From contig CBDEGK010000008.1 of the NCBI GenBank assembly GCA_965237855.1, positions 62,001 through 126,000 on the forward strand: DNA of 64,000 bases. The letters run 5' to 3'. The position numbers and the translations under genes are program-made. Positions 44,842-53,503 of this stretch are shown here, in pieces. The stretch's first letter is position 1. Each line of letters begins with the position of its first letter. The notes below the pieces were generated by a model that saw only the letters and a program-made list of their open reading frames with translations, did not search any database and was not told the DNA's origin. Origin of the DNA: CBDEGK01 sp965237855. Its GTDB lineage: Bacteria > Pseudomonadota > Gammaproteobacteria > Pseudomonadales > Halieaceae.

Positions 44842-45627
44842 TTATTTAACCAATGATTGGCTTGCTGCCGGGACGATACCGGCCGCTTTCTTTCCCTTGA
44901 GTCGGTAGCTGCTCCCCGATATCTGGACGATATGTGCATGGTGTAACAATCTGTCGAGTAAAGCCGCGGTTAAGGTCTGATCATCAGCAAACGCAGTAGA
45001 CCATTGCGAGAATGGCAAGTTGCTGGTCACAATGACACTGCTTTGCTCATAACGTTTAGCAATGACATTAAAAAACAGATTGGCTTCTTCCCGGCCAAAT
45101 GGCAGATAACCTATTTCATCAATTATGAGCAACTTAGGTGCCTGGATACTTCGTTTGAGGTAAGACTCTAGTCGGTCCTGCTTTTTTGCGGTGGCCAGTT
45201 GCAGCATGAGATCCGCCGCCGTAATGAAGCGTGTTTTGATCCCATTCATGACCGCCTGGTATGCCAGGCTGATCGCCAGGTGGCTTTTACCGACACCACT
45301 GGGTCCAAGCAGCACGATATTCTCTGCACGCTCGATGAAGGCCAAACTGGTTAATTCCTGGAGTTGCCTGCGCGGTGCACCGGTGGCGAACTTGAAGTCA
45401 TAGTCTTCAAAACGCTTGACGGACGGCAACCCTGCAAACCTCAGCAAAGTCTCGCGGGTGCGGAGCATCCTGGCGTCTATCTCAACCCGCAGTAGCTGCT
45501 CAAGAAAGTCAGCCAGTGATGACTCGTCACCGGAGGCCCTGTCAGCGATAGCGGACCATTCCAATGCCACAGCACCGAGTTTAAGCACTTCGCAGGCTTG
45601 CTGCACTCTTTCCATCTGCAGGTTCAT
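44842..45627 (-). CDS. istB: IS21-family transposition helper ATPase IstB
   Basis: IstB is the AAA+ regulator that selects target DNA for the IstA transposase. The 261 residues show Walker A LLGPSGVGKSHLA (about 105-117), Walker B LLIIDEIGYLPFG and the sensor VIVTSNLPFSQW. It overlaps the end of istA by 4 bases (ATGA) as usual in this family. No disruption is seen. Confidence 0.95.
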   Translation of the reverse strand: MNLQMERVQQACEVLKLGAVALEWSAIADRASGDESSLADFLEQLLRVEIDARMLRTRETLLRFAGLPSVKRFEDYDFKFATGAPRRQLQELTSLAFIERAENIVLLGPSGVGKSHLAISLAYQAVMNGIKTRFITAADLMLQLATAKKQDRLESYLKRSIQAPKLLIIDEIGYLPFGREEANLFFNVIAKRYEQSSVIVTSNLPFSQWSTAFADDQTLTAALLDRLLHHAHIVQISGSSYRLKGKKAAGIVPAASQSLVK

Positions 45628-46646
45628 ACAGCAACTCCCAGCAGCTGGTCATAGGTACTCAGCGGATGCTGGAGACTTTCGATCGGGAGTGCCTGGGCAT
45701 TGCTTCGCGGTTTGTCCTGAGCCACCAAGCGCTGCGCCAAAGGCAGCGGCATGAGGCTTAATCGCTCATGATCGAGCAATACCTGCGGCTTTTGGCCTGT
45801 TGTCCCGTGAATTCGCTGATGTGCAATGTCAGCGAGCCAATGACCCACCTGCCCATTGGCTACCTCCACGTCCAGCGCCAGCCCGGATTGCTTCAGTGAC
45901 GCGGCCAGTGGTGTGATAAAACTACCTTTAAGATAACCGTTGAATCGCTCGACTTTGCCCTTGGTCTTAGCACGGTAGGGCCGACAGGCGCGCAATCTAA
46001 AACCATTATCACGAGCCATGTTCAACAAACTGGCGTTCCACCGATGTTTCCCGGCACCAAAGGCGTCTCGCTCAATCATGATGCACTTGGCATTATCGAA
46101 TAGCAGTTCCTCAGGCACGCCTCCAAAGTAGTGTAACGCACCTTCAATACCCGCTAACCAATCCTCCTGCCGTTCGTATTGACTGAATCGTACGTAGGTT
46201 GCTCGACTGTATCCCAGGGTGGCAACGAAGGCCTTAAGCCTATTTCTGCCTCGCCGAATCGTCGTGAAATCTACCTGTAACTGCTGGCCAGGCGGTGTCT
46301 CAAAGCGAACGACTGGATCTTTCGCCTTCGGCTTAAATTGTCGGAGATAATCTCTCAGAATACCTTCTTTGCCTTGGTAGCCTCGCGCCAGAATCTCTCG
46401 AAACAAGACTGTCGCCGGTATCCAATAGGGTTTCGCTGCCTCGATACGCTCTCCTAAATAGGGTTTGAACGAGTCCAGTTTAGACGGCCTTTTCTCGCGC
46501 TGAGAATAGCGAGGTGTTTTGGCAGCATCGCGCAGATAACGACGTACGGTATTGCGTGATAGGTTCATTTCTTTGGCGATACTGCGGATGCTCGTCCCTT
46601 GTCGATGTAAAACGTGTATGTCCACTAATTGCTCCTGATTCAACAT
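45624..46646 (-). CDS. istA: IS21-family transposase IstA
   Basis: IstA is a DDE transposase. The 340 residues start with a helix-turn-helix (SIRSIAKEMNLSRNTVRRYL), then the integrase core with Asp in QLQVDFTTIRRG, Asp in ELLFDNAKC and Glu in KGKVERFNGYL. It is shorter than the 390 or so of IS21 itself but matches the short IstA group. Intact, so the element could be active. Confidence 0.95.
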   Translation of the reverse strand: MLNQEQLVDIHVLHRQGTSIRSIAKEMNLSRNTVRRYLRDAAKTPRYSQREKRPSKLDSFKPYLGERIEAAKPYWIPATVLFREILARGYQGKEGILRDYLRQFKPKAKDPVVRFETPPGQQLQVDFTTIRRGRNRLKAFVATLGYSRATYVRFSQYERQEDWLAGIEGALHYFGGVPEELLFDNAKCIMIERDAFGAGKHRWNASLLNMARDNGFRLRACRPYRAKTKGKVERFNGYLKGSFITPLAASLKQSGLALDVEVANGQVGHWLADIAHQRIHGTTGQKPQVLLDHERLSLMPLPLAQRLVAQDKPRSNAQALPIESLQHPLSTYDQLLGVAV

Positions 46647-46751
46647 CTCATTTACACCGCCTCTCTCTTGATTGAAATTGGCGGTAATTGTGCCTCAGGT
46701 GGGTCAGTTTTAAATTGTCGCTAGTGGGTCAGTTTTACACTGCTGGTGACA

Positions 46752-47832
46752 TACGGATAAACTGATCTCCTATATCGACGCTGACTCTGAAGATGACGCG
46801 CCGTTCTTTGCCTTCCTGTCCTTCACAGCGCCGCACAACCCGCTGCATGTGCCACGGCAATATATTGATAAATACCAGGGACATTTTGACCAGGGCTGGG
46901 ACGAACTCGCCCTCCAGCGGCTTGCTCGAATGCAAGCACTGGGCATGGCGAGCCATTCTCAGGAAGTGCAACCACGGCCGACCTGGGTGTTGGCCTGGAA
47001 CGAGCTAAGCCGCGGGCAACAGACCGCCCGCGCCCGCGACATGGAAATCTACGCGGGTATGATCGACTATATGGACGAGAGTATTGGTCGTGTTTTCGAT
47101 CATTTGAGGAAGTCTGGTGAGTACGACAATACGCTCATTGTCTTCATGTCGGACAACGGGCCAAGCCGTACCAGTATCCAGGATTATCTGGCACTTGGTG
47201 GAGAAGGCAGCGAATTTTTCAATTCTTTCGATAACAGCTTGGAAAACAGGGGCCTACCGGGATCATCAACCGACATAGGAGCCGGCTGGGCCTTTGCGGC
47301 GGCAACCCCCTTGCGATTATTCAAGGGCTACGTCGCGCAAGGCGGCATTCAGGTTCCCGCGGTAATCAAGCTGCCGGGGCATATGGCCAATGCGGGCAGT
47401 CGAAGCAATCACTTAACCCATGTTATGGATTTAATGCCGACGTTTCTGTCCGTCGCCGGCGGCAACTACCCTGAAGACTATCACGGTGAAGCCATCGTTC
47501 CCCTGCAGGGCAAGTCTCTATTACCTCTGCTGCGCGGGCAGGCACCCTCTGAAAGCAAGCATAGGGAGATTGGCTGGTCGGCCTATGGTATGGATGCTTA
47601 CCGACAGGGGCATTGGAAAGCATTGCGGTTGCCAGAGCCCTATGGCAGTGGAGACTGGCAGTTGTACAACCTTGAGGTCGATCCCGGTGAGTTGCATGAT
47701 CTGGCGTCGAAGTTCCCGGATCGTATCGATATGCTGGCCAAAGGCTGGCGGAACTACGCAGATTCCAATGGGGTGGTCCAGCCGGATACACCTACCTTTT
47801 ATTCCAGACCGGTGATTGGCAGCAAGTACTGA
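46752..47832 (+). pseudogene. Sulfatase gene, 5' half lost at the IS21 end
   Basis: From the right end of the IS the frame reads TDKLISYIDADSEDDAPFFAF and continues for about 360 residues: FTAPHNPLHVP, the metal-binding SDNGPSR, YVAQGGIQVPAVIKLPG, HVMDLMPTFL and DWQLYNLEVDPGELHDLA. This is the C-terminal two-thirds of a type I (formylglycine) sulfatase. The N-terminal part with the CxPSR active-site cysteine is gone, so it cannot work. An internal ATG at 46849 gives a 327-residue reading, but it too lacks the active site. Likely former role: desulfation of algal glycans or aryl sulfates. Confidence 0.88.
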
Positions 47833-47872
47833 GTCAAAAAATACACGAACGTAGAATCGCAGTAAACGAGCA

Positions 47873-48652
47873 TTATTCTTGCTGTTGAAGTCGCTCGTTC
47901 AGTTGTTGCAGTATTGATTGGTCCGACAGCAATAACCCTACCTTGGGCCGGTCGAGATCGGCAATCAGGAAGAAGATCATGGAGAATGACAGTGCCAGAG
48001 CGGCGCTGGGCAAGGGAGTGCGGGAGCCCTTAATGCCGGAATTGAAGCCCATCCCCGCCATGGATAGCACGAGCACCACATAGAGTGCTATCCATATAGT
48101 GGGCGGGATGCGATTGCGCACACCCGCATAGAGGCGCTCCTGGTGAATGGCATAAATACTATTGAGAGACTGAAACAGCAAACTGTGCATCGCAGTAATT
48201 TTGTCGCCCGCGGCTAGGTCTGCGGCTTGCTGCCACATTTCATTGAATAACGCCTCCGAACGAATGATTGTTTTCCCGACATTGGCTTCGTTATCCGTAT
48301 TACCTCGCAACTCGGCATATTCAATAAGCAACGCCCTTAGCTGTTCGGCATGAGGCCCTCCCACCAGAACGGTCCGCAAATAGGCAGATTCAATAGCATT
48401 GGTCTCGTCCATAATGATCTGCTTTCGGGCTTCGAAATGCCCAGCCGCCATGTTAAAGCTAAAGGCAAGTACAAAAGCCAGGAGTCCGAGGTGCGCCCCC
48501 GTCATCGCATTAACTTGCGCTTCATTATCAAAGCCCGGAGTGTTGCGCCGGCGCAGGCCGCCACGGTATCCCACCTCGGTGGCTCCCCATACAAGCGCTA
48601 CTGTTGCTGCCATCATGCCCCACAGAGGCATGTTTCCAAGGAATTCTTTCAC
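47873..48652 (-). CDS. DUF4239-type integral membrane protein
   Basis: From a GTG at 48652 (MKEFLGNMPLWGMM) the protein has about 259 residues; an ATG seven codons later is also possible. It has four hydrophobic segments: about 7-25, 50-68, and a pair near 185-230. The central soluble part contains HFEARKQIIMDETNAIESAYLR, the conserved pattern of DUF4239 (bestrophin-like) proteins. Function unknown. It follows the DUF3313 gene by 17 bases and probably shares its transcript. The frame upstream of 48652 overlaps that gene and is not counted. Confidence 0.75.
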   Translation of the reverse strand: MKEFLGNMPLWGMMAATVALVWGATEVGYRGGLRRRNTPGFDNEAQVNAMTGAHLGLLAFVLAFSFNMAAGHFEARKQIIMDETNAIESAYLRTVLVGGPHAEQLRALLIEYAELRGNTDNEANVGKTIIRSEALFNEMWQQAADLAAGDKITAMHSLLFQSLNSIYAIHQERLYAGVRNRIPPTIWIALYVVLVLSMAGMGFNSGIKGSRTPLPSAALALSFSMIFFLIADLDRPKVGLLLSDQSILQQLNERLQQQE

Positions 48653-48668
48653 ATTTTTTCCGCGTCTG

Positions 48669-49382
48669 CTATTTGTCGTGGGCCCTGTCCAGAGCATCGG
48701 CCAACATTGCCGCCCACTTTCGCAGCATCCGTTCGCCATCGGCTTTGTTGGTCACACTGTTACTGATCTGCATGCGACCGGGGTCGGGCGCCTCCTTGGA
48801 ATCCTTCACACGACCAAGCAGATCCCCAGTAATTGAATCATGAAATTCCATGGCCAGTGTCATTGAGCCGGCGGAGGCTGTATAAGTCCGATTGCGACCA
48901 GCTGACATGGTGTCTGGCGCTGCCACATCCAGGTCGAGGATAGCCGGCTTCAGTACCAGCAGGTCCTCATTAGCCCCTTTTGAATCGAACTGGGACGCCA
49001 CCCGGTAGCCGTGCTCCTCCAGCTCTTGGATGAATATCCTCCGGAAACTTTCCGCAACCGCCGCCTTTATACGATCGGCATCTTCCTGGGTCAACTTGTG
49101 GCTGAGGGAGCGGCGTTCCATGTTTTGGTCTTTGAGCCAGTCGGCTTCGAAGGCCACGGTAATATCACCAATGTAAACTCGATTGTATTGACTGAAATCC
49201 GCATTCGGAGATCGGTAAACGATGTCAGCTTTCGCCTCCTTCACCCGCACCAACCCATCTTCGCTTACCTCAGGCAGGTCGTCGGTGGTATTCCCGGCAC
49301 AGGCAGTAAGCGCTGCCAGGCAAAAGAACAAGCCGAACTTTTTCACGCTAGCAAGTAGTTTTGAGTCGGGGTGAATTTTCAT
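48669..49382 (-). CDS. DUF3313 family lipoprotein
   Basis: A 237-residue protein with a signal peptide ending in lipobox LTAC (Cys about 28), followed by YNRVYIGDITVAFEADWLKDQ, FRRIFIQELEEHGYRV and VLKPAILDLDVAAPDT, then SAGSMTLAMEFHDSITGDLLGRV. These match DUF3313 lipoproteins, which are outer-membrane anchored with no proven role. It ends just upstream of the DUF4239 gene. About 90 bases separate its start from the ISNCY-type element. Confidence 0.82.
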   Translation of the reverse strand: MKIHPDSKLLASVKKFGLFFCLAALTACAGNTTDDLPEVSEDGLVRVKEAKADIVYRSPNADFSQYNRVYIGDITVAFEADWLKDQNMERRSLSHKLTQEDADRIKAAVAESFRRIFIQELEEHGYRVASQFDSKGANEDLLVLKPAILDLDVAAPDTMSAGRNRTYTASAGSMTLAMEFHDSITGDLLGRVKDSKEAPDPGRMQISNSVTNKADGERMLRKWAAMLADALDRAHDK

Positions 49383-49471
49383 CTCTCCATCTCCATAATT
49401 TCGGTTGTTTTAGGCGTCTGGAAATCTCCAGGCAGCGAATTTACCAAGAGTACCTCCAAGCGGATCCTGAT

Positions 49472-50957
49472 TGTAAGCGTTATTTAGTAATGTCACTTTT
49501 CCGTTATTTAGAGATGTCACTCTCAGTACAATTCCCCAAGTGTATCAGATGCTTGGGAGGAACCAGGAGTGACATTACTGACAATGAGTCAAACAGAGAT
49601 TACGAGGTTGCAGGTGATTATGGATGTGGCTGAACGACGCTTAACGCGAGCCCAGGCTGGTGACTTGTTGGGACTGAGTTCGCGTCAGGTTCAACGATTA
49701 GTAAACCGCTATCGCCTTGAGGGCGCGGCGGGTCTGATGTCGCGCAAACGTGGTGTCGCTAGCAATCGGAGATACCCAGGCAGTCTGCGGGAATATACGT
49801 TGAGCTTGCTTCGTGCCCAGTATGCTGATTTTGGGCCAACGCTGGCCGCGGAGAAGCTGTTGGAATGCCATGAGATCGGTTTATCGGTGGGCACGGTGCG
49901 TCAGTGGATGATCGCGGACGGCCTCTGGAAAACCCGGAAAGAACAGCGCAGCCGCGTATATCAACCAAGGCGCCGCCGGGAGTGTTACGGCGAGTTGATT
50001 CAGATTGATGGATCAGACCATCACTGGTTTGAGGAGCGTGGTCCGCGATGTACATTACTGGTGTACATCGATGACGCGACTGGCCGGCTGATGGAGCTGC
50101 GTTTTTGTGCATCGGAATCGACCTTTGATTATTTTTACGCGACTCGTGAATATCTGGCCAATCACGGTAAGCCGGTGGCATTTTACAGCGATAAACACAG
50201 TGTTTTTAGGGTTAATAAGGGTGATGCGACAACCGGCACGGGGATGACCCAGTTCGGCCGAGCCTTGCATGAACTCAACATCGACATCATCTGTGCAAAT
50301 ACCTCTCAGGCCAAGGGACGGGTTGAGCGAGCAAACAAAACACTACAGGACCGTCTGGTCAAAGAGCTTCGCCTGCGGGGTATCGACACACCCCGTGAGG
50401 CCAATGCGTTTGCCCCTGAGTTTATTGCTGATTTTAATCGCCGTTTTAGCCGGGAACCGCTTAATCCGAAGGACATTCATCGGCCTCTGGAGTCAGACAC
50501 GGATCTGGATGATGTGTTTGCCTGGCGTGAGGAACGCACGGTGAGCAACAGTCTGACGGTACAGTATGACCGGGTGGTTTATTTGTTGGAACCCAATGAA
50601 CAGACGACGCCACTACGCCGCAAGAAGGTTACGGTCTATGACTATCCTGATGGCACGATTGCGATTAAACATCGAGGCTTGCCCCTGCCCTACTCCATTT
50701 TTGACAAGGTGTCGCAGGTCAATCAGGGGGCGATTGTGAGTAACAAGCGTTTAGGGGCTGTCCTGGCCTATGCCCAGGAAGAGCAGCAAAAAATGGGGTA
50801 TCAACGCAGTCAAAAAGCGCCTAAGCGGCGGGGGCAGAAACAGGTCATGCAGGACAAGGTGCGCCAGGTGAATCCGGCAAGCCAGGGCTAAACCGGACAA
50901 CCACAGAGTGACATTTCTAAATAATTATGAGGGTGACATCTCTAAATGTGCTTAACA
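49472..50957 (+). mobile_element. ISNCY-type insertion sequence with 5-bp target duplication
   Basis: A 1486-bp element. The left end is TGTAAGCGTTATTTAG and the right end, read inward, is TGTTAAGCACATTTAG; both are followed by ATGTCAC repeated twice (TATTTAGTAATGTCAC, ATTTAGAGATGTCAC). The flanks are CTGAT at 49467-49471 and CTGAT at 50958-50962, a 5-base target duplication. It holds one intact transposase gene, so the insertion looks recent. It does not split a gene that I recognise. Confidence 0.88.
49569..50891 (+). CDS. ISNCY-family transposase (integrase core)
   Basis: 440 residues (a later ATG gives MSQTEITRLQVI). An N-terminal helix-turn-helix (RRLTRAQAGDLLGLSSRQVQRLV) and linker are followed by the integrase core: Asp in ELIQIDGSDHHWFE, Asp in VAFYSDKHSVFR and Glu in KGRVERANKTLQDRLVKELR. 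The C-terminal part ends in a basic tail. The DGSxHxWFE and DKHSVFR motifs are those of the ISNCY/IS1202-like group. No frameshift or stop. Confidence 0.92.
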   Translation: MTLLTMSQTEITRLQVIMDVAERRLTRAQAGDLLGLSSRQVQRLVNRYRLEGAAGLMSRKRGVASNRRYPGSLREYTLSLLRAQYADFGPTLAAEKLLECHEIGLSVGTVRQWMIADGLWKTRKEQRSRVYQPRRRRECYGELIQIDGSDHHWFEERGPRCTLLVYIDDATGRLMELRFCASESTFDYFYATREYLANHGKPVAFYSDKHSVFRVNKGDATTGTGMTQFGRALHELNIDIICANTSQAKGRVERANKTLQDRLVKELRLRGIDTPREANAFAPEFIADFNRRFSREPLNPKDIHRPLESDTDLDDVFAWREERTVSNSLTVQYDRVVYLLEPNEQTTPLRRKKVTVYDYPDGTIAIKHRGLPLPYSIFDKVSQVNQGAIVSNKRLGAVLAYAQEEQQKMGYQRSQKAPKRRGQKQVMQDKVRQVNPASQG

Positions 50958-51044
50958 CTGATAATACGCAATTCTCAATTATTATAGGTGCGCGGATGAG
51001 GTATCTGCCATCACAAAATCGTCTAATTTTCGTAGACTACAAAG

Positions 51045-51427
51045 CTACAATTCTATCGCAGGGCTCGGCTTCCGGGCTGCATTGTGTAACAGCGTCAGTA
51101 ACGCATAGCTTCTGCGCAATGACTCCAGCGCGTGCATCACTCCACGTAGTTCCGCCAGCCCTTTCAAGCGACTGCCAAAGGAGTAACCCGGGTCAACCCC
51201 CGGCTTGCCGATTTCATCGCCGAGAGCATGACCGTGATCAGGACGCATGGGAATGCGATCACTGCGACCCTCGGACACACGCCTCTCCTCTCACCGAACA
51301 GCGCTGAAATCAAGCCCACCATATCGTTGTCGCTGTCCAGATGCTCGGCTTCAAAAAAAGAGCTATCCGCTTCCTGGCAAGCAGGCAGTAATGTTTTTCC
51401 CAGCAGACTTTTTTCAGCATCGCTCAT
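51045..51427 (-). pseudogene. uxuA: Remnant of mannonate dehydratase (uxuA), frameshifted
   Basis: Two adjacent minus-strand frames give FFEAEHLDSDNDMVGLISAL (upstream frame, from 51427) and then RIPMRPDHGH ... PGYSFGSRLKGLAELRGV (downstream frame, to 51045). Joined, they match the C-terminal quarter of UxuA, which dehydrates D-mannonate in glucuronate breakdown. The two frames meet near 51280 by a single-base shift. The rest of the roughly 350-residue enzyme is missing; upstream bases 51428-51480 hold a short, possibly related reading (DYDPAVLEKDLL) broken by a stop. Confidence 0.75.
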
Positions 51428-51606
51428 GGCGTGGTAGCGAGTAGATCTTTTTCCAGTACAGCCGGGTCATAATCGACCGCTGCATTTTTCCGCTGGAGCA
51501 TATGCACATCTTAGGCAGCGAAGTCACTCATCTCGAAACGCAGGACGCGAAAAGAAGACCGCGCGCCAGACTTCAAGGACTGGCCGGGGCCGCGTAGAAT
51601 GCGGCT

Positions 51607-53358
51607 ATGAAATTCTGGATAGTTGGTCTGCTGATAGTATGCTTGCCCCTGCGCGGGCAGGTGTTGCGTGATCCAGAGCAAGCCGCTGCCGCCGCCAGCC
51701 CACCCCTGGTATTAAGATCTTCAGAGCTCAAACCCACGCCCTGGCGGCTCGACTATGTCATAGAGAGTCTACGTGATGAAATGCGTACCGTTGCTGAGTC
51801 ACAGCTGAGTGCGGCTGAAAAGGCTGCGGCGGTTGAACGACTTCTCGCCGCCAACCCGCTGGTGTTGAGAGCCTTTGAGGCACAGGATTCCACACCGGAT
51901 TCGCGTAGCCCGGACGAAATTATCGATTTTCTCGAGCAGGCCCTGTTCGAGGTCGTTCGGGAGGCGGCACCCACCGAGGAAAGTCGTGACATCGTCGAAC
52001 AAGAGCGCAGCGAGTCAATTCAGCTGGAGCCCAATCGCCCCATCCTGGTCTATCGAGATCCCCTGAAACCCATACAGGTAGAGTCTCAACGCATCGAACC
52101 AACCGCTGCTGCCGAAGCCGATTCGGTGGTCGTCGAAGCGCCGCCGTCGCAGCGAACCCCGGAAATAGTGATTGGGGAAACCGAGGTGGCGGTGGCCTTC
52201 CTGGCCAATTCCGAGGTCACCACCGATATGCACGATGACGATACCGTGTTGGCGGATGTGGTGCGTGAAGAGGGGGATCTAGTGTTGTTCGACAAGATCA
52301 ATTTGTGGGTGGGTGGAGCCGTACAGATCGATGGTTACCGGCACAGCGATCTGCTCAACCTGGATGGAAATGGCACCAGTACCTCTGTTGATGTACGTCG
52401 CGGCGAAGTCATCGTGCGCGGCTCCCTCTTTGAGCGGGGTGAAATCAAGCTGCAATATGACCTGGCGGAAAAAATATCCCGTGATTTCTACTGGCGCTGG
52501 CAGCTCACAGAACGCGATGCCACGGTGACCGTTGGTCAGCAGAAAGAGCCCATGGGATTCGATTACCTCACCGGCAACAAGTTCGGTACGGCCATGGAGC
52601 GCTCCTCTCCAACATCGGAGTTTTCCAGCTTCCGCTCCTTTGGTGCGCGTCTCAATCGATGGATCGATTTTGGTGGCGAGCGCAAGGTGGCCGGTTTTTC
52701 TGCCACCCGTGCCACAGTTGCCGTCGGCATCTTTACCCGGGATATCGGACTGGATAATGCCAATGACACTGACGGCTCTATCACGGGCCGGGTTACCCTC
52801 GGTAATGCCATAAGCGGTGAACGTGGCTTGCACATTGGTGCAGGCGCAACCTATCGCCAGGGGCAATATGACAGCATTGCGCCGCGCCCGGAAATGCATA
52901 TCGCCGAGCGCATACTGTTAGCCGAGCCCGACGCCGAACAACTGATCACACTCGCCCTGGAAGCGGGCGCCAGTTTTGGTTCTGTGCATGGACAGGTGGA
53001 GGTGTTTTTCAGCGACTACAGTGAGGGCAGTGTCGATGGTGAAGGCTGGGGGGGCTATGCCCAGGTCGGTTGGTTTGTTACCGGCGAACATCGCGATTAC
53101 CGGCCGCGGGTGGGGTTGTGGGCTCCGGTGAATCGCCTGGGAAGTTCAGCCTGGGAAGTCTTTACCCGCTTCAGCTACACCCATGGAGACGACGAGTTGA
53201 ATCCATCCAATCACCTGGTGCAAGTATCCGGCGGGGTCAACTGGTATTACCGTCAGTTTCGAACCAGCGTTAACGCACTCTATGCCGAGACTGATCGTCC
53301 GGTTGAGGGCCACGATGACGGCCGTGCACTGATTGCGCGGGTGCAATACCTGTTTTGA
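51607..53358 (+). CDS. OprP/OprO-type outer-membrane porin with long N-terminal extension
   Basis: A 583-residue protein. A signal peptide (about 1-17) is followed by about 190 residues rich in Ala, Glu and Pro with helical character and no barrel pattern, then from about residue 225 a beta-barrel: INLWVGGAVQIDGYRHSDLL, WRWQLTERDATVTVGQQKEPMG, and the terminal strand ending ALIARVQYLF. The GQQKEPMGFDYLTG segment is typical of phosphate-selective porins O/P. The C-terminal Phe suits BAM recognition. Substrate unknown. The extension is not usual for this family and might be periplasmic coiled coil. Confidence 0.8.
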   Translation: MKFWIVGLLIVCLPLRGQVLRDPEQAAAAASPPLVLRSSELKPTPWRLDYVIESLRDEMRTVAESQLSAAEKAAAVERLLAANPLVLRAFEAQDSTPDSRSPDEIIDFLEQALFEVVREAAPTEESRDIVEQERSESIQLEPNRPILVYRDPLKPIQVESQRIEPTAAAEADSVVVEAPPSQRTPEIVIGETEVAVAFLANSEVTTDMHDDDTVLADVVREEGDLVLFDKINLWVGGAVQIDGYRHSDLLNLDGNGTSTSVDVRRGEVIVRGSLFERGEIKLQYDLAEKISRDFYWRWQLTERDATVTVGQQKEPMGFDYLTGNKFGTAMERSSPTSEFSSFRSFGARLNRWIDFGGERKVAGFSATRATVAVGIFTRDIGLDNANDTDGSITGRVTLGNAISGERGLHIGAGATYRQGQYDSIAPRPEMHIAERILLAEPDAEQLITLALEAGASFGSVHGQVEVFFSDYSEGSVDGEGWGGYAQVGWFVTGEHRDYRPRVGLWAPVNRLGSSAWEVFTRFSYTHGDDELNPSNHLVQVSGGVNWYYRQFRTSVNALYAETDRPVEGHDDGRALIARVQYLF

Positions 53359-53503
53359 GTGTATGACATGAAACCATGTTGATGGTTTTCCGGCCATACC
53401 CTATAGACGCTCCTCCTTCAGCACGGTCATTTTATGCAGCATCCACTGCTGTTCGTCCACCGCAATATCCAGCAGGGCCTGGTAGCTGTTTGCAGCGCAA
53501 ACC

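Larger units (their letters stand above)
44759..46751 (-). mobile_element. IS21-family insertion sequence, complete
   Basis: A 1993-bp element with 28-base terminal inverted repeats TGTCAACAGCAGT... (44759-44786) and the complementary ...ACTGCTGGTGACA (46724-46751), matching at 24 of 28 positions. A second pair of inward repeats, CAATTTAAAATTGACCCACC-type (44804-44824 and 46697-46717), matches at 19 of 21. Multiple terminal repeats and the istA/istB pair are hallmarks of IS21. The flanks (CGTT before, TACG after) are not a direct repeat, so the element has no visible target duplication. Confidence 0.9.

Noticed and set aside
49361..49633. 90-residue plus-strand reading before the ISNCY-type transposase
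   Set aside because: It crosses the IS left end and the target duplication; no protein similarity recognised.
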